A DNA stretch of 64,000 nt from Bacteroidetes bacterium HLUCCA01 (lineage in GTDB: Bacteria; Bacteroidota; Rhodothermia; Balneolales; HLUCCA01), in contig LIHN01000001.1 of assembly GCA_001314545.1 (NCBI GenBank), positions 836,180 to 900,179 on the forward strand, given 5' to 3'. A program made the position numbers and the translations under genes. Below are positions 17,456 through 27,400 of the stretch, one piece after another (the first letter of the stretch is position 1; every line of letters begins with the position of its first letter). Below the pieces are notes generated by a model. That model saw nothing but the letters and a program-made list of their open reading frames with translations, was not told the DNA's origin and did no database searches.

Positions 17456-17777
17456 GAAAGTCTGGCCGAAGCTGGAGAAGAAGGTGAGCAGGAAACCGAA
17501 GAAAAACCGGTTCGAAATTTCGTTGGAGGAAGTGGAAGTAGGAGCGCAAAGCGGGGGTTGGGTTGGGGGTGATCGGCGCGGGCGTTACGGGAATTGCAGA
17601 CCGTACCGGCAACCTCAAATATACGCATTTTCGAAGGGGGGAATGTAGGGTGGAGTTATTCCGGGTTCTGCATCCCGCGGGTTATGTGCGGTTGGGGCGC
17701 TTCCAATCCCGGACAAAAAAAAGGCTGCAGGATGGAAATCCTGCAGCCCCCTGGTATCCGTGGCAATGGTATACCGG
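17456..17777. other. Gap between MFS gene and T9SS cargo
   Basis: The first 130 bases contain the missing N-terminal coding sequence of the MFS protein. The remainder holds a minus-strand terminator (17715-17748). Nothing else was seen. Confidence 0.6.
17715..17748 (-). terminator. Rho-independent terminator of the T9SS module operon
   Basis: GGCTGCAGGAT (17723-17733) pairs perfectly with ATCCTGCAGCC (17738-17748), and eight T follow on the minus strand. It lies 30 bases after the stop of the last large cargo gene. Confidence 0.95.
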
Positions 17778-20327
17778 TTATTTGACGAGCGTCATCCGTT
17801 TGGAGAGTACTTGTCCGGCCGCTTCGATGCGGTAGACGTACACTCCGCTCGACAGAGACGAGGCGTCAAAATTCGTAGTGTGGGTTCCGGCGCTCATCTC
17901 GCCGTTCACCAGCTCAGCAATTTGCTGTCCTAAAGTATTGTAAACCGCCAATCGGACCTGACCGTTCACCGGCAACGAAAAACTTATGGTCGTGGTGGGA
18001 TTGAACGGATTCGGAAAGTTCTGGGAGAGGCTCAGCTCCGCAGGAAGCTCCGAGGCGATTTCGGAGGAGGTGGAGGTAGGTGGAGCGAATCTCAGTTTAA
18101 ACTCGGAAGATTGTGCGCTGGCAACGAGGCTATTCTCGTCGGCAGGATTTCGTTTTGACATGGGGGCATCAAACGAAATTACAGTATCATCATTCAGCTC
18201 AATTACTTCTCCGGTAACCGTGTTGACAATACTCGCGGTGACATTACCGGGTAACTGCAATTCTCGCACGCTGATGTTAACACTGCCGCCAAGGGAGGTG
18301 TAATACCCGAGGGGATACTCAATAACCTCATCGAATTCAGCAGGCATAAAATTGATGTCGACTGACTTATCATCCACGATAGTGTATAACTGTGCTCCAA
18401 TCCCGCTCATTCCAGCAAACTGAACGGCATCCATCTGATCATACCCCTGACTTGCATTATGATCAAAGGTAATCCAGGCACTGTTAGAGAAAGTACCATC
18501 GTTGAAATCTAGGACCAGTCGAGGACGCTGCACTTCTTTGGCGTAGAATGTTCCGCCGGATGATTTTGCAGCAGCAGGGAAAGTGAGGGTTGAACCTGGA
18601 CCATCATACTCTATCCAGAAACCTTGAAATGGGGTGATGAGACCATTGAAATCACCAGAACCATCTGTGCGAGCAATGACATTATCTGTTGCAGGATCAT
18701 AAACCCACACTTTATCTGCTAAATCGGCACCCCTTGTCAAGTTATCAAATTGAATGGTCGCTGAAAAAGGGTTACCTGCTATAGCATATTGAGTCCCGCT
18801 AGTATGGGTTGGAGTGAAGGCAGTGCCTTCAGCGTTTTCAGCACCTTTGAAAGATAAGGTTTTTGGCCAGCCACTATTCGCTCCGCCAAAATCCGATTCA
18901 TAAACATAAACGGCATAACCTTGACCAGCTGTTACATTGGTATTAAATTCTGTTATGTTAGTTCTAACTAACGTACCACTGGTTGAACCGACGGATGCAA
19001 AAACATTGGGCGTTCCACCATCGTAATCCGCGCCAGTCCCACCCTGCGTCCAGATACCGCTAAGCCAGGAACTAAACGGAACGGTAGCAGGCGACGATAG
19101 AAGCCTCCAACCACGATACTGTTCAACCTCTTCAACCGTCTGGGTAGCTCTTGTTAGACTACGATTGAACTGAATACTACCAGTGCTATTGTACTCAATT
19201 GTAGAAGCATTAAGACCACTGCCACTTGGAACAACAAGGGTATTCCCTGCTGCAATATCCAACGTTCCAGTCACAGTAAGATTACCGTCAATGGTAACCG
19301 TGCCGCCGTCTTGAATTACCAAACCTTGAACCGTTCTGTCACCAGTTATTTCAAGTGTTGCACCATCCTGGACTTTAATAACAGAGTTAATTAGATCGGA
19401 CTGCAACTCTAAAGTTGCATTAGTATTGATTGTAGTTGAACCCGTGTAACTGTTGTTTTGATTAAAAATGACTTTGGTACCTGATTCACCACCCACAAGC
19501 ACCGAGTTCGAAGAAACAGTGCTCGTGCTATTAGCAGCTAAACCATCTGTTATTAGCCCAGGAGTAAAAGTATTTGTTCCAGTTAACCCATATCCTACCT
19601 GTATTGAACCACTATTTGTGATTGCCATATCCTTTGCAAATACGTCTTGTCTTGAGGTTCCATTCCAATCATCTTTGAGCCAAATTGCAATATGACTGAG
19701 ATTTAAGCCTGCATCCCCACCTAGCACAATGTCGAAGTTGTTATAATCAACAGAATTGGCGTTCATTCTAACATTAACAGTACTCTGGGAAGTTTTTGTA
19801 ATTTCAAAAGTGTAGTCAAATCTTGTGGTAGAGGAATTAAAATCAAAATTAGCAGGACCACTAGTAAAATCGGAGAGGAAATATTGATTATTAAGGCCAG
19901 TTTGTTGGACTGAAAGTCTTGAATTAGCTCTGCGATTATCGAAATTAATTGTACTTGGAACTCCAGTCACTAAAGCAAAACCTGTTTCACCTCTGACTGT
20001 AGTTGCATCAATTACAATAGTTAACTTGTCGCCTACCTGTAGGTTTCTAACTGCACCGGTATTGTCCCCGTTAACTTTTAATTCCCTATAGTTTACCGTA
20101 AACCCTGATTCCCAAGATGCGAACATTCCTAAGCCAGTACCACTAAGTGCATCAAAGATTCCAGCAGAACCATCTTCTCCTCCTACACTCGAAGTCTCGT
20201 AGTACGAGGTGTTAACAGTAAAATCAACAGTTGTTTGCCCTGTAACCTCACCCGTCCATGCACCAAATAGGAATACGGTAAGGAACATTACCACCCCTTT
20301 ATACAAAAATTGCTTAGTCTTTTTCAT
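17778..20327 (-). CDS. Large T9SS-sorted surface protein, autotransporter-like repeats
   Basis: An 849-residue secreted protein. The ATG at 20327 gives a normal signal peptide (MKKTKQFLYKGVVMF..., cleavage near VTGQ) with GGGGGAA as ribosome site; the longer frame upstream overlaps the small gene and was rejected. After a beta-rich N-terminal domain, residues about 290-400 are Thr/Asn/Gly-rich and resemble the beta-ladder of autotransporter passengers (SYTGSTTINTNATLELQ). From about 403 comes the GWRLLSSP module shared with two other cargoes here. The T9SS tail is at about 770-849 (FPNPFNPTTT, LSSGVYVY, MTLVK). The gene lies 10 bases after a tiny membrane-protein gene. Its first two thirds are visibly more AT-rich than neighbours. 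Ligand unknown. Confidence 0.88.
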   Translation of the reverse strand: MKKTKQFLYKGVVMFLTVFLFGAWTGEVTGQTTVDFTVNTSYYETSSVGGEDGSAGIFDALSGTGLGMFASWESGFTVNYRELKVNGDNTGAVRNLQVGDKLTIVIDATTVRGETGFALVTGVPSTINFDNRRANSRLSVQQTGLNNQYFLSDFTSGPANFDFNSSTTRFDYTFEITKTSQSTVNVRMNANSVDYNNFDIVLGGDAGLNLSHIAIWLKDDWNGTSRQDVFAKDMAITNSGSIQVGYGLTGTNTFTPGLITDGLAANSTSTVSSNSVLVGGESGTKVIFNQNNSYTGSTTINTNATLELQSDLINSVIKVQDGATLEITGDRTVQGLVIQDGGTVTIDGNLTVTGTLDIAAGNTLVVPSGSGLNASTIEYNSTGSIQFNRSLTRATQTVEEVEQYRGWRLLSSPATVPFSSWLSGIWTQGGTGADYDGGTPNVFASVGSTSGTLVRTNITEFNTNVTAGQGYAVYVYESDFGGANSGWPKTLSFKGAENAEGTAFTPTHTSGTQYAIAGNPFSATIQFDNLTRGADLADKVWVYDPATDNVIARTDGSGDFNGLITPFQGFWIEYDGPGSTLTFPAAAKSSGGTFYAKEVQRPRLVLDFNDGTFSNSAWITFDHNASQGYDQMDAVQFAGMSGIGAQLYTIVDDKSVDINFMPAEFDEVIEYPLGYYTSLGGSVNISVRELQLPGNVTASIVNTVTGEVIELNDDTVISFDAPMSKRNPADENSLVASAQSSEFKLRFAPPTSTSSEIASELPAELSLSQNFPNPFNPTTTISFSLPVNGQVRLAVYNTLGQQIAELVNGEMSAGTHTTNFDASSLSSGVYVYRIEAAGQVLSKRMTLVK

Positions 20328-20337
20328 AGCTTCCCCC

Positions 20338-20532
20338 TCACTCCTGGCTTCGGTTGCGTAACTTTTTCCAGGCGTAGGCGCCGCCGGCGGCGGCGAGGAT
20401 GCCGAGGCCTCCGAGGGGAGCCTGATCGGGCGCATCGGGAAGTCCGGGCGGCTGGGCCTGAACGAGTTCGGGCACCATGAAGAGCAGCGTGAAGACAACG
20501 ACTGCAGCGAAGAAGACGATGAGATTTTTCAT
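20338..20532 (-). CDS. Small protein with C-terminal sorting-like tail, copy 1
   Basis: A 64-residue protein: signal peptide (1-27), a short Pro-rich mature part, then PDAPDQAPLGG, a small-residue hydrophobic helix (LGILAAAGGAYAW) and a basic end (KKLRNRSQE). This tripartite end looks like the PID-CTERM-type putative sorting signal of short Bacteroidota proteins (recalled, not checked). It starts at the ATG at 20532 and its stop is 10 bases before the large cargo start, so they are translationally linked. A sister gene at 23892-24098 has the same architecture. Role unknown; an accessory or anchor for the cargo is only inference. Confidence 0.8.
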   Translation of the reverse strand: MKNLIVFFAAVVVFTLLFMVPELVQAQPPGLPDAPDQAPLGGLGILAAAGGAYAWKKLRNRSQE

Positions 20533-20718
20533 GACTGTATCTGTTCGTTTTTGGTTGTTTAGTTGTAAATTGGTTTTCGCAGACACCCCGGCGACACACT
20601 AAGACCGGAGTAGTCATCGATTCGTATTTTCTTTATTCACCGCATCCGAAGGGTAACCCGTCCGGAGCATCGTACCCCGGGGCAAGCAGCATCGACCGCC
20701 GCACCGGCTCATTACGTT

Positions 20719-23700
20719 CTATTTAATCAAGGTCATCCTGCGGGTGATGGTCTCGGCGCCGGCCGTGAGCCGGTACAGATACACGCCCGATCCCAGCGCA
20801 GAGGCATCAAACGATACCTGGTGCGACCCGGCCGCGCGAACCTCGTCTACCAGCACCGCCACCTCGCGACCCAGCAGGTCGTACACACTCAGTCGCACAT
20901 CGGCCCCCGCCCCAACCGAAGCCGGAACCGAATACCGGATGGTCGTGACCGGATTGAACGGGTTCGGATAGTTCTGCTCCAGCGCAAACGCCTGCGGGAG
21001 CGACGGATCGGCGTCGATACTGGTAGTCTGACCAGGCTCGACCTTCAATCGAAACCGACTGCTTCCGTCGAGGGTGACCACCTCCGGAGTAAGCCCGTCG
21101 GCAGCGCGCTTGGCCATGGCACCGGACGCCTCCAGCTCCAGCGCGATTTCCTGCCCGCCGTTCAGCGCCCACGACGCACCGGTCTGGTCGTCCACCAAGG
21201 TGACGGTCCACCCCTCCGGCAGCGACCAGTCGGCCGTTCGCAACACGAAACTGCCCGACCGGGTAACCTGCATATCCATCGGCAGGGTCACAGCCTCGCC
21301 GGTGATCGGCAGGTGGTTGATTTCAAGCCCGCTTCCATCGCGCGCATAGGTCTGCATGAGGGCGTAATCGGCCGAAAACGGATACAATTTGAAGGCATCA
21401 CGCGGGTCGAGGCCGTCGGAAGCCCGTGCATCATCGGAGAAATGCACCCAGGCCGTGGAATACAGCCCCTCGCCGACCAGCTCCAGGGAAAGCACATGCT
21501 CCTGTGCGGGGACCTCCTTGCCGCGGAAGATCGGGTTGCCCCCAACCAGGTCGGCCTCCTTCATAGTCAGGCTCGCATCGGCAGCATTGGTATGAACCAG
21601 AAACCCCTGAAACGGCGCGATCCGGTAACTGCCGAGGCTCCCCGCCGTTCCGTTCCAGACGCGGAACACCCCGACGGTCGACTCCCCGACCTCGTTATCC
21701 ACATCCTCCGCTGCCTCGCCGGCAGGCTCATAATCGTACACATAAACCACCTCCGTGAGCCCGGACCGCGTGGTGGCGTTAAAGTCGAGCGTGCCCAGGT
21801 AGGGGTTGCCCAGCAGGGCGAATTGACCGGACGTTGATGGCAACGCAGGACTCACATTCCCGGTTCGTGCCGCGCCCTGCAGGGTCACGAATTTCGGGAA
21901 GCTGCCTTCCGTGCCGGGGGTGTCATCGCGATACACACCCACCGCAAAACCCGTCCCTGCCGCCGGCGCATCCGAGGCGTTGGCGATGCTCACATAATCG
22001 CTGCCGCTGAGCACGCGCACATTGGAATTCGCCGTGCCTACGTCCGGGTAGTTCGATCCGCTGAATCCCTGGGTATGGAGTCCGCCGAGCAGCTGGGTGT
22101 AGGTCGCCCCGGTAACGGGACTGCTGAGCAGTCGCCATCCCTGGCTGCCCGAGAGGGTGTACATGGCGTAGACCTCGCCGCTGGGGTATTTCAGGGCGGA
22201 ACCGAAGGTCACATCGCCCGCACCCGGACTATCCGTTCCGAAACCGATGTTCACGCTTTCGTTCGATAAAAATCCATTGGTTGCATTCATGTAGGTCGTC
22301 ACAAAAGCGAACTCCACGGCATCTTCGGCGCCGAGTCCGAGGTTGGTTTTAGAGAACGACAACGAAATGGTGGCGTCGGTATTGGCTTCCAGGGTTCGAT
22401 TCACCGGCGTAACGTAGGTGAGTCCGTTATCGCCGATGGCGCCTGTAGCCGGTATGGACCAGAGCCCGCCAAAGGTGAGGTCGACCGCCAGGGCATGGCT
22501 TGCCTGAAATCCGCCCGGGAAGCGAAGCGTCGAAGCATTATCGCCCGCGGAGGAAATGGCCCGTCGGAGCCCATCCGCCTGATCGTTCACCTCGCCATCG
22601 ATGATATTTCGTCCGGCAGCGCCCGTTGCGATGTACATGACGAAGGCATCGTTAAAGTTTCCATCGCCCTTGACGATGCGAACCTGGATATCGGTTCCGT
22701 TATCGCCAATCTGGATCGATCCGGTGCCGATGACCCCGCCGAAACTGCTGAGTTTGTTGCCGGCGTAGGTTCGGGTGAGGCTGAGGGTAGTGAAAGAGAC
22801 GGTATCCGACCACTCGCCCGTTTCATCATCCGCGTTCTTGCCCCGCACGCGTACGTAGTAGGTAGTTCCGAAATCCAGCTCGGTTTTGAAAGCATACTGG
22901 TCGTCGGAGGAGGTGACGGTGGTGGACGAGTCGAACGCGTCATCGGTACTAATCTCCACCTCATAGCTGGAGGCATTGTCGGTATCGTTCCAGTCGAGCG
23001 TGCTGTTGAGCAGTACCCCGGTAGCGGCGGCCGTGGGAGCGCTGATCACCGGCTTGGCCGGAAGGGCGAGCTTCACGTTGAAGCTGTAGCTGGATCCGGA
23101 GTCGTTGTTGACCCGGATCGAGCGCATGTCGTAGAACTCGGCCGTTTGTTCTGCTATGATGGCGGTATTGTCCAGGCTGGACGACATCACATAGTAGCTG
23201 TAGGTCTTGTTCGCCTCAACGTTGGAGAAGGTATGCGTTGCGGTGGTTCCGGTAAAGGACAGCTGGGCTACCTGGCGGTCGTCAGATCCGGTCACAGTGT
23301 AAATCAGGTAGACAAACTCATCGGCGGCGGGCGCTGCCGAAGTTGTGACGGTCACCGTTACATCATCACCGGCGCGGACGGTCGAGGCCGCGTCATTCGT
23401 GACGCTGGCGATGGTTACCGGCATGGCCGAAGTTTCCATGAAAATGGCGTCGGTAGCGGCGTAGCCATTGTCCTTGAAGTTGACCGTGTAGAACTTGCCG
23501 TTGGTTAAGGTGATGGTGTTGTTGTCAGGATTACAAGAACCACAGTAGCTAATACCCGTTACTAGAGAATTTGTGGTAAATCCTGAACCTGCCCATTGAT
23601 TTCGCCATGGATCTTCGAAATCAGTGCCCGTAAACGTACTGGCAAACTTAAAATTTTGTGAACCCGTAGTTCCTGTAAATTCAAAACTGGTGGACCAAAC

Positions 23701-23877
23701 TAACGTGCTTCCTTTGGTAGAGCGCTGCAAATCAAAATCACCACCCATGCCGGTTGTGTTGGTGAAGCCATTCCAGTCGCCTGGCATACGAAGCCCATCG
23801 TCCGCGTTAATCTGCCCCATCGCCATAGCGGGAGCTGCCAGCAGGAATAGCGTCAGTAAATAACGATTCAAGTTCAT
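20719..23877 (-). CDS. Large T9SS-sorted protein with FnIII domain
   Basis: A 1052-residue secreted protein starting at the ATG at 23877 (GAGGAGG ribosome site; clear signal peptide ending MGQ). The N-terminal 140 residues resemble a starch-binding-like beta domain found in surface glycan proteins (weak). An Ig/FnIII-like domain follows at about 145-240 and a clearer FnIII at about 276-366. A beta domain leads to the GWRLLSSP module from about 579, and the T9SS tail occupies about 965-1052 (YPNPFNPVTT, LGSGVYLY, MTLIK). It follows a tiny membrane-protein gene by 14 bases. With the amylase upstream and a shared operator, a role in alpha-glucan capture is inferred. Confidence 0.88.
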   Translation of the reverse strand: MNLNRYLLTLFLLAAPAMAMGQINADDGLRMPGDWNGFTNTTGMGGDFDLQRSTKGSTLVWSTSFEFTGTTGSQNFKFASTFTGTDFEDPWRNQWAGSGFTTNSLVTGISYCGSCNPDNNTITLTNGKFYTVNFKDNGYAATDAIFMETSAMPVTIASVTNDAASTVRAGDDVTVTVTTSAAPAADEFVYLIYTVTGSDDRQVAQLSFTGTTATHTFSNVEANKTYSYYVMSSSLDNTAIIAEQTAEFYDMRSIRVNNDSGSSYSFNVKLALPAKPVISAPTAAATGVLLNSTLDWNDTDNASSYEVEISTDDAFDSSTTVTSSDDQYAFKTELDFGTTYYVRVRGKNADDETGEWSDTVSFTTLSLTRTYAGNKLSSFGGVIGTGSIQIGDNGTDIQVRIVKGDGNFNDAFVMYIATGAAGRNIIDGEVNDQADGLRRAISSAGDNASTLRFPGGFQASHALAVDLTFGGLWSIPATGAIGDNGLTYVTPVNRTLEANTDATISLSFSKTNLGLGAEDAVEFAFVTTYMNATNGFLSNESVNIGFGTDSPGAGDVTFGSALKYPSGEVYAMYTLSGSQGWRLLSSPVTGATYTQLLGGLHTQGFSGSNYPDVGTANSNVRVLSGSDYVSIANASDAPAAGTGFAVGVYRDDTPGTEGSFPKFVTLQGAARTGNVSPALPSTSGQFALLGNPYLGTLDFNATTRSGLTEVVYVYDYEPAGEAAEDVDNEVGESTVGVFRVWNGTAGSLGSYRIAPFQGFLVHTNAADASLTMKEADLVGGNPIFRGKEVPAQEHVLSLELVGEGLYSTAWVHFSDDARASDGLDPRDAFKLYPFSADYALMQTYARDGSGLEINHLPITGEAVTLPMDMQVTRSGSFVLRTADWSLPEGWTVTLVDDQTGASWALNGGQEIALELEASGAMAKRAADGLTPEVVTLDGSSRFRLKVEPGQTTSIDADPSLPQAFALEQNYPNPFNPVTTIRYSVPASVGAGADVRLSVYDLLGREVAVLVDEVRAAGSHQVSFDASALGSGVYLYRLTAGAETITRRMTLIK

Positions 23878-23891
23878 GTGCCTGGCCCTCC

Positions 23892-24098
23892 TCAATTCTG
23901 GTTTCGTTGACGGAGCTTGTTCCAGGCGTAGGCACCACCGGCTGCGGCAAGCAGACTGAGCCCTCCCAGGGGCGCCTGGTCGGGCATACCGGGTAACATG
24001 GGCGGCGGCGGCGAACTCTGCGCATAGGCAACCAGTCCGGTTGCGCACAGGATGACGAGCAGCATAGCAATACTACGGAGTACAGAACGGATTCGCAT
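23892..24098 (-). CDS. Small protein with C-terminal sorting-like tail, copy 2
   Basis: A 68-residue paralogue of the 20338-20532 gene: signal peptide (1-27, ending AYAQ), SSPPPPMLPGMPDQAPLGG, hydrophobic LSLLAAAGGAYAW, then NKLRQRNQN. The stretch from PDQAPLGG to AWxKLR is nearly identical in both copies while the rest differs, so this tail is the constrained part. It is the first gene after a LacI-type operator and sits 14 bases before the next large T9SS cargo. Function unknown. Confidence 0.8.
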   Translation of the reverse strand: MRIRSVLRSIAMLLVILCATGLVAYAQSSPPPPMLPGMPDQAPLGGLSLLAAAGGAYAWNKLRQRNQN

Positions 24099-24487
24099 GA
24101 CCTGATTTTTTGGGGTGTGACTATTCGACAATCCACTGAAACCCGTCATCATTATGCAGACCAATCCCACCCCCAAGGCGACGATCCTGCTGCATTGAGA
24201 CTATTTCAGCAAAAGAAGACAATATTGACCGGGCTTTAAGACCCTGTGAACACGAGGCGCTTCAAACAACCTGGCCAGAAGAATAAGCAGAATGAAAGCG
24301 CTTACATTTTCGGAAGATACTACTTTTTTTTATTACCTGCAAAACACTCAGAAAAGCGGTTACAGCATTCTAATATTGTTAAAAACCGCGGAGCAAGGAA
24401 CAATCCCAGCACGAGCCACCCCAGACATCGTACAGTTTTCATAGTGCGTTGGTTTTTGCGACCGGGGGGCACTCCCCCGGCCCGTCC
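24099..24487. other. Intergenic region with operator, between amylase and module
   Basis: It contains the LacI-type operator at 24292-24307 and, just after the amylase stop, a GC hairpin (about 24463-24481, CCGGGGG pairing with CCCCCGG) without a T-run. The rest is AT-rich leader for the small gene. No additional gene is supported. Confidence 0.55.
24292..24307. promoter_or_regulatory. LacI-type operator, site 2
   Basis: ATGAAAGCGCTTACAT matches the palindrome upstream of the amylase at 15 of 16 bases. It also fits the general LacI/CcpA-family operator form (TGWAARCGYTWNCW). It lies about 195 bases before the small gene that heads the T9SS module. The regulator is not in this window. Confidence 0.7.
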
Positions 24488-27400
24488 TTATTTCACGAGG
24501 GTCATTTTCCGGGTGATAACCTGTCCTCCGGCCTGCAATCGGTAGACATACATGCCGGTCGACAACGCCGTGGCGTCAAAATTGACAGTGTACCGCCCCG
24601 GGGGAACATCGCCGCTGACCAGCACGGCTACCTGTCGGCCGAGCATATCGTACACGGCGAGGCGTACCATCCCGGCCGACTCCCCGGCGGGAATATCGTA
24701 CCGGATGGTGGTGGTGGGATTGAAGGGATTGGGATGATTCTGGTGCAGAGCCAGCTCCACGGGCAGTCCGGTTCCCTCTTCATCGATGGAAACTACGGTG
24801 CGGGTGGTAAACTCGCGTACCTCGCTCCACGGACCGGTTCCGCTTTCGTTGCGGGCACGAACCCGCCAGAAATACCGCCGGTCGCCGCTGAGCTCCAGTT
24901 CCGCGGTGGTTTCTTCGGTGAAGACCACCCCGGCAAAGGCGAAGAAGAACTGGGTGGTCGACACCTGCAGGTGGTAGTCGGCCGCTCCATCCACCTCCGA
25001 CCAGGTAAAGATGGTGGGCACCCCGACATCCAGCTGTCCGTCAGCCGGACCCAGCAGCACCGGGGCTTCGGTCGGGACCGGAACCGCCAGACCGGTGGTG
25101 AAACTTCGGGTAGCACTCCACGGTCCTTCGCCGGAGCTGTTGACCGCGCGAACCCGCCAGATGTAGGTGGTCTCGGGATCAAGGGCGCCCGCGGGCACAT
25201 ACAAGGTGTCGTTGATGACCTCGATGAGGATGGGATCTGTACCAAAATCATCGGTGGCCGCCTGGTGGTCGGGTCGCCAGCGGTCCGGGACCGGATCAAC
25301 GGTCGTCATCCGCGCCGCCTTGGCCGGCTCGGTGGACGGACGGGCCAGCTGCAGGCTGTACCACGAGGCCCCGGCCGTGGCATTCCAGCTCAGCTGCGGT
25401 CGCAGCGCCTGATCGGTGGTCCCATCCTCCGGCGCCGCCAGCTCGGTGATGCCGGGCACGGGCTGGGCTTCGCTGCTGTTGACCGGCAGCCAGGCGCTGT
25501 GAAACGGTCCGCCCTCAGTCAGCGACGTGAAGTCGATATTGAACCCGAAATTCTCGAAATCGTCGGCATCGCCCACGGCGTCACCGGGTACCAGCACGTT
25601 GGAGAAGTAGGCGGTATTGGAGGCGATGAAGCCAAAGCCCCGTACCTCGCCGGCCTGCACATCGCCCAGGGCCGACCGCGCGATGGCGATTTCCAGTCCG
25701 TGGCGCGACAACTCCTCGGTGCTCATGGCATAGCGGATACTTCCGGCGGGGAAGACCTCATCGGTGGCAGGTCCGGCAGCAGCGCTCCCATCGCCCTCGG
25801 GCGAATCGCCCGGAGCCGCGACCAGCATGCCGGCCGGGGTGGCAGCGGTGTAATCGGCCACACTCAGCACGGCGCGACCACCCTGGGCGCCGAAGAGGGC
25901 AAATCCATAATCGACCTCAAAATCCATCGCAAACGCGTCCTGAGTCGGATCACCGGTGTTCAAAAGGAACTGGGCCCCGGCCACGCTACCCAGGGGCTGA
26001 CCGGCTGCAACACCCGTTCGCTCGCTGAAATCCAGAAACAGCCCGATGCCATCGCCATCGGTGAGCGGCACCCGACCTTCCACAAAGATATACAGGGTGT
26101 CAGCGGTGTCGGCGAAGCGCAGGGCCCGCACGTCTTTGCCCAGTCCGAACCCGCTGTTGGCGTTTTGCTTGACGGCCATGGTGCGCCAGGCCGACTCCCC
26201 GGCTACCCCGTCGAGGCGATAGGGCCAGGCGCCGAGGGTATCGGCTACCTCAATCTGAAAGCTGATCCGGTTGTCGGTGGAGTCCTGATCCAGCCCGTAA
26301 TCGATGCGGGCCGTGGCCTGGTAGGTGCCGATGGAGTCCAGGGTGAAGGCGGGGAAACGCAGGGTCAGCGCGTCACCGGCTTCGATGCGGTCCACGGTGA
26401 GGGTGTCCTGCCGGACGGTGTCGCCGCTGAAGCTAAGCTCCCACAGCACGGGCACGTTGGTCTGGGAGAAATCCGAGCGATTGGCGATGCGCACCCGGGG
26501 CTGCACCTCGTCGCCGACCAGGTAATCGGTGCCGGGCGACTCCACGGCCGACATCTCCAGGTTGATGGTTTCATCGAGGGTGTATTCGATGGGCACCAGC
26601 ACGGCGTAGGAGGAGGCTTGCGTGGGGATGAGCACCCGACCGTCATCAAAGACCTCGAATTCGCCGGGGATGGTACCGCTGAGGTCGTACAGTGTGCGAC
26701 CCGCCCAGGGTTTGACCGTCACCCAGACGTCGATGTCGCGCTGGCTGTGTTTGTTGATGGCCACGATGAGGCCGGTGTCCCCGCCGGTGCCGGTGCGCTC
26801 GGCAACATAGACGTGACGCGGATCATCGCTGGCATCGCCCGGCCAGAAGGGTTGCTGAAAATCGCCGCTGGCGTCCACATAGGCGGTGAGAATGCGCAGG
26901 TCGCCGCCGGAGAACTGGCTGCGGATCTGTACGAGGCGGTTGATCTGATCGCGCATGCCGTAGTGGAAGTAATCGCGCCAGAAGACCTGGGCGTAGCCGG
27001 GATGGGTGAGCATGTGGGCGTAGGCCAGCATTTTGTTGTTGATGACGGGTTCGTGTCCGTACTGGGTGACCTCGCCCTGGTAGTTGGTACGGTCGAAGTC
27101 GTGGTTGTCTACGAAGGTGACGATGCGGTTATAGTCCACCCCGTTGTGCATGAGTCCGCGACTGTGCAGGGTGCGGATGTCAAAATTATCGCCCGCATCG
27201 GACATCTCCTTGTAGGTGAAGCGCAGGTTGAAATCGAAGATTGCTCCCTGGGTGGAGGTGCCGCCGATCTGGTTGAGGTAGGTCTGCAGCCGGCCGATGT
27301 CGCCATCGTAGAGTTCGTGTACGTGGAAGGCGTTTTGGGTGCCCGGCTGCGACATGAACCGTTTGAGGTATTCGGGATGGATGCCTTTGACGAAATCGAA

